A stretch of 64,000 nucleotides of DNA from Megaustenia siamemsis (GCA_032433765.1 JAVIAB010000160.1:11351436-11415435), one strand, 5' to 3'; numbered from the stretch's first letter, positions 33,281-44,345 are shown. Notes: a model not told the origin generated them from the letters alone. Program-made: numbers and translations.

Positions 33281-33626
33281 ATAAGAGCAGCGGATAATTT
33301 TTTTTCTTTTTTAGCGCTCGCCAGCTTTGACCTATGACAAAGTCCCTAGAGACTAGGAACTGAATTTTGCGTGTTAATCTGTTTTTACCAGGTAGCCGTG
33401 TGCACAGGGGTCCTTCGCCGCACAAGCAGACAACTCTGTCTTCAGAGGTACTCATATTTTTTCCATCCATGAGTAATTGAAGTTTCAAGCCGGGCCTCGC
33501 TGCTGAGACCAGGTGTGGTTGCTGCAGAGAGAAATCATAAATAAAAATCCCAATGGGTGCAGCTGGGATTTGAACCCACAACCTCTGTCTCAAGGCCAGC
33601 ATCTTGCCTTGAGACCAACCAGTCCT
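33281..33626 (-). mobile_element. tRNA-derived SINE (SINE-2)
   Basis: On the minus strand, head ggactggttggtctcaagg with B box gggttcaaatccc. The body contains tgtgcggcgaaggacccctg and acgcaaaattcagttcctag. The body recurs without the head at 61010-61160. A head-like copy is at 46695-46800. Confidence 0.75.
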
Positions 33627-33786
33627 CCGAGCAGTGGATATTAGTCACTAAACCCAAAACTATCAGTGTACGTGATTATCAGCTTCTTTAACAATTAGCA
33701 TTTACCGAATTAAATATGGCCTTTGGAGTCTTGACAGATGATTGGTGGTAAGCACTCGAGATAAGAAAGTAGTTTGGTAAAATATT

Positions 33787-33878
33787 AGTGTCTTATGCTG
33801 GGTGTTGTTTTTGCTGAACAGCTTCTCTTGTGGCTGAATCTGCCAATATTGGATAAACCGATCCGACCACAGAATGAA
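33787..33878 (-). mobile_element. LINE family Z zinc-finger tail fragment
   Basis: Minus strand reads CSFCGRIGLSNIGRFSHKRS then C, equivalent to the finger of the copies at 7505-8258 and 43512-43957. Confidence 0.75.
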
Positions 33879-34147
33879 CAAAGTGATTAGTGAACTGGAC
33901 TAACAAATTAGTGAACTGGACTAACAAAGGACAAGATTTCGGGTTCGATCCTGACCGACAGCTTCCTGGTTCATCCAGCCTTAAATGGGTGCCAGATTTT
34001 TTTTCTGAGAAAGTAAAGCGGCACGGGCGTAACACCAACCACATTACCCCAAAAATCATGTGCCGAATGTCTGTAAAAATTATATGGTCACTAACACCAT
34101 ATTCCCTATATGTCACTTGGCGTGACAGGGCTGTTTACTTTTTACTT
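33879..34147 (+). mobile_element. SINE-1 with internal duplication, head lost
   Basis: The gggagccgcgatagc start is missing. A 21-bp segment beginning ttagtgaactggactaac is tandemly duplicated. B box and body are conserved, and it ends at tttactttttactta. Confidence 0.85.
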
Positions 34148-34394
34148 ATTGCATCCAATGTTACTGAGCTGTTTTTCATTTTTTTTTCTCCATTAGCTAC
34201 GATCAGCATCCAGATCGTCCCAGTTTACTGATAGAGAATTCACTCAAAGAAACCATTTCAGGAATAAGCAGTTATAACAGTTAAGCAGTTGATAACTCAC
34301 ATATTTCTACTTTCCTTTTTAGAGCTCTTGTATCCTTCTTTTCTTTACACCTTCTTTGGAGATGAGATAGTATAGTTGTTGCCTATGTAAAGCT

Positions 34395-34764
34395 AGGGTG
34401 TCCGGTTAGCGCAATCGATAGGCGGTTGGCTTACCACGGCAACAGCCGGGGTTCGTTCCCTGGCGAGGACACCTGGGTTTTACTAATTCCCTAAAAATTA
34501 GTGGGAGCCGCGATAGCTCAGTGGTTAGTGAACTGGACTACTACGGACAAGGGGTAGGGTTCGATCCCAACCGACGGCTCCGGGTTCACCCAGCCTTAAA
34601 TGGGTACCGGATTTTTTCTGGGAAAGTAAAGCAGCACGGGCGTAATACCGACCACATTACCCCAAAAATCATGTGCTGAAGGTCTGTAAAATATAGGGTC
34701 ACTAACACCATATTTCCCTATACGCCACTTGGCGTGACGGGGGGTACTTTACTTTTTTTTTTTA
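34395..34764 (+). mobile_element. composite dimeric SINE with TSD
   Basis: Two tRNA-derived modules, the tRNA-like unit at 34397-34473 and a full SINE-1 at about 34502-34764, are bracketed by one pair of 12-bp repeats, ctatgtaaagct, at 34383-34394 and 34765-34776. No copy of this repeat separates the modules, so they were inserted as one 370-bp unit. A 28-bp linker ending ccctaaaaattagt joins them. Confidence 0.85.
34397..34473 (+). tRNA. tRNA-like sequence (SINE module, probably pseudo-tRNA)
   Basis: 77 nt whose ends ggtgtcc and ggacacc form a perfect 7-bp acceptor stem. It contains A-box-like ttagcgcaatcgataggc and B-box-like ggggttcgttccc. D- and T-stems are imperfect (T-stem needs a bulge). 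It lies inside a TSD-bounded SINE, so a functional tRNA gene is unlikely. Confidence 0.4.
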
Positions 34765-34829
34765 CTATGTAAAGCTGCTTAACTTCATCTTATGTTTATA
34801 ATCAACAATCACCATGTAGTTGTGATTAA

Positions 34830-35115
34830 TTACTACAGAAGAATCCTTCAAGTACCTTGGAAGGACAGAACAACCAAATAAAGCATCTCAAGGAAAATTA
34901 AAAATAAATAAAAAACATTCTGGTTATTAAATAAAAATAAAACTCACATATTTTGGCCACACTAAACATCACAATGGCCTTGAAAGATCAATAGTGGAAG
35001 ATATAGGTCATGGAAGACGGAAAAGTTGATGATCTAAAGATCTCAAGAGTTCTGTACAGACTACACTCAAAGAGGCAGACAACATAGATAACAAAAATAT
35101 TCGTATTGGCTAATA
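34830..35115 (+). mobile_element. degraded LINE C-terminal fragment
   Basis: Frame-broken reading RRILQVPWKDRTTK, then THIFWPH, then NSGRYRSWKTEK, DYTQRGRQ resembles the RRMLRVPWT ... FGH ... LEG.. GRPR ... C-terminal block of the LINE families here. Stops throughout. Confidence 0.5.
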
Positions 35116-35317
35116 AAAGAGCAGTGACCATATAATTATGGATTATGTTACATTAAGTGTGATTTTGCAAAAGGAAACAATCTGATCATCTAAATAGACC
35201 CCTGCTAAGCAAGTGTTTCAGTTTCCTCAGTTATGATTCCCATGTGTTATCCTTGAGCTCATACTGAGCATGAAAGCTAGAGAAAACTCTTGACTCATTC
35301 TACTACTACCACTGATG

Positions 35318-35905
35318 TGTTATATTTCACATCTAGATTTTATTAAAGATGTCATATCAATGTGTTATATTTCAGATCTAGATTTTATTAAAGATGTCAT
35401 ATCAATGTGTTATATTTCAGATCTAGATTTTTTTTTTTTACTGATGTCATATTAACATGTTACATATCAAAATATAGAATTTATTACTGATGTCATATCA
35501 ATGTGTTATATTTCAGATCTAGATTTTATTACTGATGTCATATCAGTGTATTATATTTCAGATTTAGATTTTATTAAAGATGTCATATCAATGTGTTATA
35601 TATCAGATCTAGATTTTTTTTTACTGATGTCATATCAATGTGTTATATTTTAGATATAGAATTTATTACTGATGTCATATCAACGCGTTATATTTTCAGA
35701 TTTTATTACAGATGTCATTATCAATGTGTTATATTTCAGATCTAGATTTTTTTTTTACTGATGTCATATCAATGTGTTATATTTCAGATATAGAATTTAT
35801 TACTGATGCCATATCAACGCGTTATATTTCAGATATAGATTTTATTACATATGTCATATCAACACGTTATATTTCAGATCTAGATTTAATTACTTATGGC
35901 ATATA
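35318..35905. repeat. ~45-bp AT-rich satellite
   Basis: About 13 units with gatgtcatatcaatgtgtta and tatttcagatctagatttta. Unit length varies through T-runs. Each unit contains a pyrimidine-AG motif (tatttcag). Confidence 0.92.
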
Positions 35906-37055
35906 AGTGTGTTCTTATGATCATGTTGACATCCAACAAATAAACTGTTAAGGGTTTTATAGTCATGTTGATGTTCAACAAACAATCTTTGAGGCTTTCA
36001 AAACATAATTCTTTAGAGTGACTATGTTCCCTCTGCTGTGTCAATTATAAATATTTTAAGATAAAGCTTCCGGCACATAAAACATTTTGTTGCACCGACA
36101 ACATACGAGGTATTCTTGACATTTATTAACCATGGTCTCTCTGAGAAAGAGAAAGCATGTTGGGGAGGATATGTTTGTGATATTTCCTTGTCATTTCTGA
36201 ATTTCTATCAATATATGTGTCTTTCATTTACCTGAAGTTTTGTCTGTTTTTGCAATGTTACTCTTGTACAAATTTTACTATTTTATGTACCTCTTGCATA
36301 TAGGCTGAAATAGTTTTGCCTGTAGTGTTGTATCGATGAGCTAATGGGTTTTCCTCAGTCTACTATATTCAATACAGTCTTGAAGTATGTGTTCAGCAGT
36401 CTGGGGCGCCTATCCACATGTGCATGTGGCTGAGGATACCAATCTTGAACTTTGTATACATGTGACTACAGGGTCCACTGGGTCTTGTTGGATGATTTGT
36501 CAATTTGTTTTTGGCTTCAAAATTCTTGTTTTCTTTGCTTCTGCTGTGAGAAAACTCGAGTGATTAGTATGTTCACTTTTTTTTATCTAAAGTCTAAAGG
36601 TTAAAGGTTATATTTTGTTGGAAGTTGCCAAAATGTGCAGTGAGGATGATATGTCAATAACAAACTAATTAAGACACAGGGTTCATGTCTGGAAAATAAC
36701 ATGCTTTTCAGTAAAACAAGCTGTAAATATGTACCTGTCTTAGTAACTGAGGTAAAGATAATACATTGCAGAAGAAAAATGGTAAACACCCTCAAATAAG
36801 GTGGGTAAGTGATACTGTGCTTCATTTCTATTTCACACACACTCCTGAAGCTTACTCTAGGTCACATTTATGAACTGTGTTAATATTTAGTTTATGACAA
36901 TTTTAACAATACAAAACCAATAACTGAAAATTATAAACAGTGACATAAATGTCACAAATAAAATCTTTTGTTCCATTTTGATAAATAACAACAAATAAAA
37001 TACATTTTCTGAAAAAAAAACGTGATCATTTTGCAAAGACGATATGCTGGGATTA
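35906..37055. other. unassigned AT-rich sequence
   Basis: 1.15 kb with no recognised element. If the exon at 37093-37239 is terminal, this lies downstream of its gene. Confidence 0.4.
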
Positions 37056-37061
37056 TTTATT
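37056..37061 (-). promoter_or_regulatory. polyadenylation signal AATAAA
   Basis: AATAAA on the minus strand, 31 nt beyond the stop codon of the candidate terminal exon. In AT-rich DNA chance occurrence is likely, so this is weak support. Confidence 0.3.
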
Positions 37062-37092
37062 AGGCTCATTAAAGGAATAATTTGTTACTGGT

Positions 37093-37239
37093 CTATGCAT
37101 CGATGTCATTCTGTTTATTGTTACTGCCTTTAAGAACTATTTTTCTTTTGGCGGGTTGAGGCCGTCCTGGTGTTGTATCCTTGACGGAGATTGTGGAGCG
37201 TCCGCTGTTTTCCCACATGTCATCATCAGGACTAGTGAA
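37093..37239 (-). CDS. candidate terminal exon, possibly of the EPS15-like gene
   Basis: Minus-strand 147 bp with acceptor tctattatgtag, 48 open codons (FTSPDDDMWENSGRSTISVK, then DTTPGRPQPAKRKIVLKG) and a TAG stop. It enters in phase 0, the phase in which the EPS15 exon at 45749-46042 ends. It is clearly GC-richer than its surroundings. The peptide lacks the ubiquitin-interacting motifs expected near the C-terminus of vertebrate EPS15, so it could belong to another gene or a splice variant. Confidence 0.4.
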   Translation of the reverse strand, partial: FTSPDDDMWENSGRSTISVKDTTPGRPQPAKRKIVLKGSNNKQNDIDA

Positions 37240-37349
37240 CTACATAATAGATGGAAAAACATCATGTTATGATAAGAAAGTGAAATGTGAATATTTTTCT
37301 TAAAAGCATATTGAATTATGTCAAAAGTTAACTGAAACAGATCTCATAA

Positions 37350-37800
37350 AAACCATCATCAAGTACCAGGCCTGCTGGTGTAGGTGATCATGTCTCTCCA
37401 CAATTTTCGATCTCGACAGTTATTTATCATTTCTGTTGTTGACCTTCTGCCAAGCCATTCTCTTAACCTGTCTGGTATTTTTTCTCTTTAATTTCCTCAA
37501 TCTCATCGTCCCTCAATTTTCCCAGTTGTCACAATATATTCCAGCTGTTCTCTTTTCATTACATGGCCAAAAATTATGATTGTTTCTTCCTAATATTGGA
37601 AATTAGCTCTCTTTTGCTTTGGCCTCTTTCAGAACATCTTCATTACTCTTCTTAGCTGTCCATGGTATTCTCAACATCCTTCTGTAAAACCACATTTCTA
37701 CAGACTCCAGTGATTTTCCTGTTTGTTGTCCTATTGTCCATGATTCACATCCATATGTTAAGACTGACTCTACATAACATTTAAGAACTCTTTTTCTTGT
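37350..37800 (-). mobile_element. LINE family B C-terminal fragment
   Basis: Uninterrupted antisense copy: ccacaattttcgatctcgac end, GQQTGKSLESVEMWFYRRML, RIPWTAKKSNEDVLKEAKAK, then VLKCYVESVLTYGCESWTIG. RT catalytic region absent. Serves as the empty-site reference for the nested insertion at 19358-21520. Confidence 0.85.
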
Positions 37801-37867
37801 TTTTTTCTTGTTTCTATTGTCAAAAATGGATTGCATAATAATAAGATATTTTAAAAATATATTTCAG

Positions 37868-38045
37868 AACATATTTGGAAACACTACTTCAGCAGTTTCA
37901 TCATCACTGCAGTTCCAACCCTATAGGTGTGATAGTGTTTGTGTGTGGACATGTAAAGAGAATCTGCCATATTTCCATCACTCTTGTAAAGAAAGTAGTT
38001 TCAAATTGATATTACCTCAAGGTAATGTGAATGCTCTCATTTCAT
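37868..38045 (+). other. possible plus-strand exon
   Basis: Acceptor aaatatatttcag and donor (TCAT then gtgagt) bound 178 bp of open frame (NIFGNTTSAVSSSLQFQPYR, then CDSVCVWTCKENLPYFHHSC). It lies antisense inside the region of the EPS15-like gene. No recognised domain. Confidence 0.25.
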
Positions 38046-38469
38046 GTGAGTGAATAATGTAATAAAGTGAAGAATGTGTTGCTTGAAAACATAAAATAAA
38101 TTCTTATTTAATTATTTTTAATTAATGTTGTTTGGAGATACAAAATAAATTCTAATTAAAATTATCTTTAATTAAACTTGCCACTTTCACAAAATAATAT
38201 ACTTTTCCACCCACTCACTAGCTTCTTCTACCAAACCCGAATGTACCACAAAATAATTATACACTCTGATTGAGTCCTGATCGCAGAGAGAGAGAGAGAG
38301 ATTATATACAGCAAATACTTTCATAAATGAGTACAAGAATAACTAATCAAAGCAAAACATTTAGATCAACTTTTTAAAATAATTCTATTCAAGATTATAA
38401 TGAATAGAAAGATGTTGATTCTGAACATCATTACTGACATTATTCTCAAATGTATTCAGTCATACCTAT
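38046..38469. other. unassigned AT-rich sequence
   Basis: Contains a short (GA)n at about 38286-38300. Nothing else recognised. Confidence 0.4.
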
Positions 38470-38590
38470 CACGCGACACTATCCAGAAATGTTCGGAGAT
38501 TTCTGGATAGGTGGCCGAGCACATATGGGTGGAAACTCGCGTGCTAAGATGCCGGTTCAAGTCTCGTACTTTACCTTTACTTTACCTTTA
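38470..38590 (+). mobile_element. tRNA-derived SINE (SINE-3), second copy
   Basis: Same head and tail as 12034-12150 (gtggccgagcacatatgggt, ccggttcaagtctcgtactt). The leading hairpin tatccagaaat / atttctggata has loop gttcggag, the near reverse complement of the loop in the other copy (ttccgaac). Confidence 0.78.
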
Positions 38591-39365
38591 TTCAGTCATG
38601 TAGATTCTCAACATCTCTACTGACATCATTCTTACATTTCTCCAGTCATGTAGACTCTGAACATCATTACTGACAAACATTCCCACATTTCTCCAGTCCT
38701 GTACATTCTGAACATCATTCCTACACGTCTCCAGTCATATAGATTCTGAATATCATTAGTGACAAATATTCCCACATTTCTCCAGTCACATAGATTCTGA
38801 ACATCATTCCTACACTTCTCCAGTCATATAGATTCTGAATATCATTAGTGACAAATATTCCCACATTTCTCCAGTCATATAGATTCTGAATATCATTACT
38901 GACAAATATTCCCACATTCCTCCAGTCATGTAGATTCTGAACATCATTACTGACAAACATTCCTACATTTCTCCAGTCATGTAGATTCTGAACATCATTA
39001 CTGACAAACATTCCTACATTTCTCCAGTCATGTAGATTCTGAACATCATTACTGACAAACATTCCTACATTTCTCCTGTCAAGAAGATTCTGAACATCAT
39101 TACTGACAAATATTCCTACATTTCTCCTGTCAAGAAGGTTTCTGAACATCATTACTGACAAATATTCTCACATTTCTCCAGTCATGCATATTCTGAACAT
39201 CATTACTGACAAACATTCCTACATTTCTCCTGTCAAGAAGGTTTCTGAACATCATTACTGACAAATATTCCCACATTTCTCCAGTCATGCATATTCTGAA
39301 CATCATCACTGACATCATTCCCACATTTCTCCAGCCATATAGATTCTGAACATCATTACTGAGGC
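38591..39365. repeat. 51-bp satellite
   Basis: About 15 units of 51 bp (or shortened forms) with ttctgaacatcattactgac and aaatattcccacatttctcc. The multiple-of-three period keeps a 17-residue minus-strand repeat open (NVGMFVSNDVQNLHDWR), but there is no start or splice context. Confidence 0.93.
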
Positions 39366-39734
39366 TACCTATCTTTCTTTCATTCGTCATTACTAAGGCT
39401 ACAACCTCAGGAGTAATTCCAAAATTGTACCTTCAATGATTTTGTTAAAGAAAATACCTTCTACATTATAAAATAAGCAAAAGAAGGTATTGCAAAGTTT
39501 GATTACGGTATGAACATGAAAGGTGTCTGTGCACAAAAGCAATGTGAAAATAGAAAATATGATTACATGGAATGCTAGAGTTTGGAAAATATATTCCTAT
39601 GCTTACATTTAAAACAAATAAAGCAGTGAAAGATGTGAGGTCCCATAAATATTTATGACCTATATGTCTGAATAGCAAGATGATCAAATGAAATTATTGT
39701 AATGTAGTCACTCAGAAATTGCTAAGCACAAAAA
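39366..39734. other. unassigned
   Basis: Low-complexity AT-rich sequence without a recognised feature. Confidence 0.4.
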
Positions 39735-40130
39735 CAAAGCTCTAAATTTTCAAAGCAAATGTATTGTCTATCCTTACTTATGCATGCGAAAGCTGGAAAG
39801 TATCTGAAGGAATCGAAAATAAATTGAATATATTTGAAAACAAATGCCTCCGGAAATTACTTCCCATACTATGGAATGAGTTCAAGACTAGTGCAGAAAT
39901 AAGAGAAATGACTGAACATTCTAAAATGTCACCTGTAATTAAAAGAAGAAAGTGGTCAATTTGTTGACCATACGATGAGAAGAGACAACAAGAGAACCTC
40001 AAAGCGAGCCCTCAGATGGGAACTAGAGGGTAAAAAAAAAATAAGCTTAACCAAGACACTCACTAAAATGAACATTGAGTGGAGAGGAAACAAGAGCAGA
40101 CATCAGCTCCCTTGCCAAGAATGAAGACTA
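39735..40130 (+). mobile_element. LINE R1 C-terminal fragment
   Basis: SILTYACESWKVSEGIENKL, NIFENKCLRKLLPILWNEFK, then after frameshifts a DHTMRRDNKR-like and KRALRWELEGK part, homologous to residues 230-350 of the R1 RT at 61805-62911. Old and degraded. Confidence 0.8.
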
Positions 40131-40805
40131 ACTCAGAAAAGGGACATATGACAAGATGCAAAGTGGGTTTTCTACATGGCTTGACAATTAATAACAAAGT
40201 TCGCCAGACACAGAGAGTCTATTCCTACCCTATGTGCTATCTTCAGTTTGCAAGGACGATAGATAGTAATGTAGAAGAATGTTGATAATCCTATAGACAA
40301 CAAAGTAAAATCAAATGAAAATGTGTGCAATCCTAAAGGAATGTTATCCATCACATTTTTGAATGAAGACAAGCTTTAAGCAAGTTCCATATGTGGTGTG
40401 ACAGCAGGAACAATTCTTTACAAGCTTTAAGCAAGTTCCATATGTGGTGTGACAGCAGGAACAATTCTTTAATGCAGGAGTACAGAAAGGCAAATCACTC
40501 GCCTATATTGCCTTGGAAGTTTCCCTCTATAATAATATTCATTTATTATTATTTGTCTCCAGTACAGAATGGCAGAGGAAAAAGATATATTTTGGACATT
40601 TTGTCAAGGAAAAAAATTCAGCAACACAATGGATATATAATATTAGAAACAAAGAGTTATGAAGATTCATGACTGCTTATGTCAGATGAAACTGTTGATA
40701 TTGAATCTTGTTGAAAGCTGGCAATGTGGCTTGTGAATTTTATTATGTGAAGTGGTCTGTGTAATATGGTAAAATTATGTATGTTCATCTAAATATTATA
40801 CGGTC
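40131..40805. other. unassigned, with a 52-bp tandem duplication
   Basis: At 40372-40473 a 52-bp unit (acaagctttaagcaagttcc onward, ending gaacaattcttt) occurs twice in tandem and perfectly. Rest unassigned. Confidence 0.6.
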
Positions 40806-40817
40806 AAGCTGTAAAGT

Positions 40818-41005
40818 CGTCCATGCGCTACCGGGGCCCGAAAGGGGAGTAAAGAATAGCGGCGCTGTACCCTACCAGGCATGTTCGTAAGAGGCGAGAA
40901 AGGAGGGTTGGCAAAGAAAGAAAAAATTAAAAACAGAACGACTTGGAAAGTGTTTGTTGAAGACCTATGCTCCACTGGGAGCTAAAAAGGTAGAAGAAGA
41001 AGAGG
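40818..41005 (+). mobile_element. chimeric SINE-like element: module M plus R2 tail, with TSD
   Basis: 188 bp between direct repeats aagctgtaaagt (40806-40817, 41006-41017). The 5' half (ctaccggggcccgaaaggg, ggagtaaagaatag, caggcatgttcgtaagaggc) is module M, shared with 53584-53853. The 3' half is the R2 LINE end (acgacttggaaagtgtttgt, ctatgctccactgggagc, (AGA)n tail). It codes for nothing complete. Probably mobilised by R2 machinery. Confidence 0.8.
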
Positions 41006-41282
41006 AAGCTGTAAAGTGATCTCATTAATATGCTAAAGCTACTTTAACTACTGTCATGGCATCTATATCATTTCTAAGGTTGTCGCTCGAGGGTACTATG
41101 GAGATATTCTAAGCTGAAAAAAAAACTAGCAGTGATTTAATAAGAGAAGTGTCACGCACATGAAAATGTATAAGCAGCCACAAGTGGAAGTTGAAGCAGC
41201 TGGCATCACTGGCCCCAAGCAGATGTACTGTCTTCAAACTGGCATAGGCAAAGGGGAAAAAAAAACCTGGTATAAATATATG

Positions 41283-42660
41283 AGTAGAGCATTTGTGGTG
41301 ATATATGTGTGTAACTAAAGCATTTGTGATGATAAATATGTCACTACAGCATTTATGATATGTATGTAACCATATAGCGTTTGTGATGATAAATATGTGT
41401 GACTATATAGCATTTGTGGTGATAAATATGTGTCTATAACATTTGATAAATATGTGTGACTATATAGCATTTGTGATGTTAAATGTGACTATATTGCATT
41501 TGTGATGTTAAATGTGACTTTATAGCATTTGTGATGATATATGGCTGACTATAGCATTTGTGATGATAAATGTGACTTTATAGCATTTGTGATGATATAT
41601 GGCTGACTATAGCATTTGTGATGATATATGGCTGACTATAGCATTTGTGATGATATATGGCTGACTACAGCATTTGTGATAATAGATGTTTGACTATATA
41701 GCATTTGCGATGATATAAGTGACTATATAGCAAGTGAGATGATAAATATGAGTGACTATATAGCATTTGTGATTATAAATATGTATGACTACATAGCATT
41801 TGTGATGATATATGTGACTATAGCATGTGTGATTATAAATATGTGACTAGCACTTGTGACGATAAATATGTTATACTGCAGGGCATTTGTGATGATAAAT
41901 ATGTGACTATAGCATTTGTGATGATAAATAACTTTGACTATACAGCATTTGTGATGATAAATATGTGACTACGGCATTTGTGATGATAAATATGTGACTA
42001 CAGCATTTGTGATGATAAATATGTGACTACAGCATTTGTGATGATAAATATGTGACTACAGCATTTGTGATGATAAATATGTGACTACAGAATTTGTGAT
42101 GATAAATATGTGACTACAGCATTTGTGATGATAAATATATGACTACAGCATTTGTGATGATAAATATGTGACTACGGCATTTGTGATGATAAATATGTGA
42201 CTACAGCATTTGTGATGATAAATGTGTGACTACGGCATTTGTGATGATAAATATGTGACTATAGCATTAGTGATGATGAATATGTGACTATAGTATTTGT
42301 GATGATAAATATGTGATTACGGCATTTGTGATGATAAATTTGTGACTATAGCATTAGTGATGATAAATATGTGACTATAGCATTAGTGATGATAAATGTG
42401 TGACTACAGCATTTGTGATGATAAATATGTGACTATAGCATTTGTGATGATAAATATGTGATTACGGCATTTGTGATGATAAATTTGTGACTATAGCATT
42501 AGTGATGATAAATATGTGACTATAGCATTTGTGATGATAAATATGTGACTATAGCATTTGTGATGATAAATATGTGACTACAGCATTTGTGATGATAAAT
42601 ATGTGACTACAGCATTTGTGAGGATAAATATGTGACAACAGCATTTGTGATGATAAATAT
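41283..42660. repeat. 29-bp satellite
   Basis: About 48 units of agcatttgtgatgataaata plus tgtgactac. The left end is diverged with unit-length variation and the right end homogeneous. It is cut by the LINE at 42661-43079, and remnants resume at 43080-43130. Confidence 0.95.
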
Positions 42661-43079
42661 GAAATTCTGAAAATATGAATCATGGACAATAGGACAACAA
42701 ACAGGAAAATCACTGGAGTCTGTAGAAATGTGGTTTTACAGAAGAATGTTGAGAGTACCATGGACAGCAAAGAAGAGTAATGAAGATGTTCTGAGAGAGG
42801 TCAAAGCAAAAAGAGAGCTAATTTCCAATATTAGGAAGAAACAATCATCATTTTTTGGCCATGTAATAAGAAAAGAACAATTGGAATATATTGTAACAAC
42901 TGGAAAAATTGAGGGACGAAGAGATAGAGGGAAGTAAAGAGAAAAAATAACAGACAGCTTAAGAGAATGGCTTGGCGGAAGGTCAACAACAGAAATGATA
43001 AATAGCTGCCGAGATTGAAAGTTGTGGAGAGACATGATCACCTACACCAGTAGGCACGGTACTTGATGATGATGATGAT
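42661..43079 (+). mobile_element. LINE family B 3' fragment inside the 29-bp satellite
   Basis: GQQTGKSLESVEMWFYRRML, RVPWTAKKSNEDVLREVKAK, KKQSSFFGHVIRKEQLEY, then the terminal segment (CRDxKLWRDMITYTSRHGT) and a (GAT)n tail. 5'-truncated. Satellite sequence lies on both sides. Confidence 0.88.
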
Positions 43080-43130
43080 GATAGCATCTGTGATGCTATA
43101 TGTGTGACAACAGCTTCTGTGATGATATAT

Positions 43131-43497
43131 ATGTATGTGTATGTTTGTTTTGACAAACAATGATCAAAAGTTGGTAAATAATGTGAATTCAAACAAGCAG
43201 TGAAATGGTTGCTCAAAAATACTACATGTACAAAAATGTAATAGATAAACTAAAAATGAAACTAAAGACATGAAACCTGAAATCTTCATCATTCACTTAT
43301 TAACTGATTGTATTTTGCACCTTGTGTTTCAGCATTCCTCCTGTAACCATCTTTAAGCACACATATGTTTGGGACTGCATCCTTATTCTTTGATTTTCCT
43401 TGACCCTCAAGTTTAAGGCTTCTATTTAATCAAGTAAAACTATCATTTATTTTGCTCATAAAAATAGCAATTACCATCATGCTTTTCTTGGCATTAG
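43131..43497. other. unassigned
   Basis: Mixed AT-rich sequence. No supported feature. Confidence 0.4.
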
Positions 43498-43511
43498 TAA
43501 TCACTTCCTTT

Positions 43512-43957
43512 TTTTGGCAAACAATTGTATTCCCCCCAAAAATATTGTATGGTGAACTTAGGGACAGAAAGAGACCAAAGGGTTGACCAGTGCTGATATA
43601 TAATGATTTTTGCAGGTCTTCCATGAGTGAATTCTAAATCAGTGAAAGAAACGGGGAGCATCTGGCTGCAGATTGTAGCACTTAGAAAACAAAAAAAACA
43701 GCACAGCAACATTCAAGGCAGCATTGATATCAAATTCATAAGACAAAAGGCGCAGGAGAAAAAAGACAAGACCAAGCAGCAAGAATACATCTTGCTCATT
43801 CTGTGGTAAAATCTGTCTATCAAATTTTGGCAGATTCAGCCATGAGAGAAGCTGTTCAACAAAACAGCATCCAGCATAAGACACTAATATTTTACCAAAC
43901 TGCTGATTTATTATGATTGCTTGCTACCAACTATCTGTCAAGAAGCCAAAGGCCTTA
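43512..43957 (+). mobile_element. LINE family Z 3' fragment with TSD
   Basis: Reads ILYGELRDRKRPKG, SMSEF.ISERN, and the finger CSFCGKICLSNFGRFSHERS then C, with a complete 3' UTR. TSD taatcacttccttt at 43498-43511 and 43958-43971. Frame-broken. Provides the empty site for the SINE in 7505-8258. Confidence 0.88.
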
Positions 43958-44194
43958 TAATCACTTCCTTTCACAGCCACATCATTTTGTTGTATTCGAA
44001 TCCTAAACTCTCTGCATTTCTGCAATAAATATCTACCAGCAGACACTGTGAAGGATTGAAAACTGATTTCTACTTTAGACAACCAGGTCAATGATGTTAA
44101 ATGATTAGAACAAAAGAGGCAGATAGAAAGAGACCATATGTACAACTACCAAAGAAGAAGGACCATTGCTTTAATCTTTTGCTTGCTTACTTGC

Positions 44195-44345
44195 GTTCGC
44201 CCGATGACTAAAGAAGTGTACCTCGTCATCATCCGCCCTTAAAAGGACGTTAAGTAGGCGTGTCTGCGTTGTGTTGTGGTTTACAGTATAACTATAATAT
44301 TTGCACCTTTTGGCCCAACACATCCGACTTCAGCAGGCTTTAATC
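44195..44345. repeat. dispersed repeat V, partial
   Basis: gcgttcgcccgatgactaaa, aaaaggacgttaagtaggcg, cccaacacatccgacttcag as in 16490-16900. Confidence 0.65.

Noticed and set aside
34397..34473. Functional tRNA gene
   Set aside because: Acceptor stem is perfect but D and T arms are defective and the unit lies within a TSD-bounded SINE; kept only as tRNA-like.
37808..38053. Complete small plus-strand gene starting at the ATG at 37808
   Set aside because: The first 20 codons are AT-rich and precede an acceptor-like site; if anything it is an internal exon.
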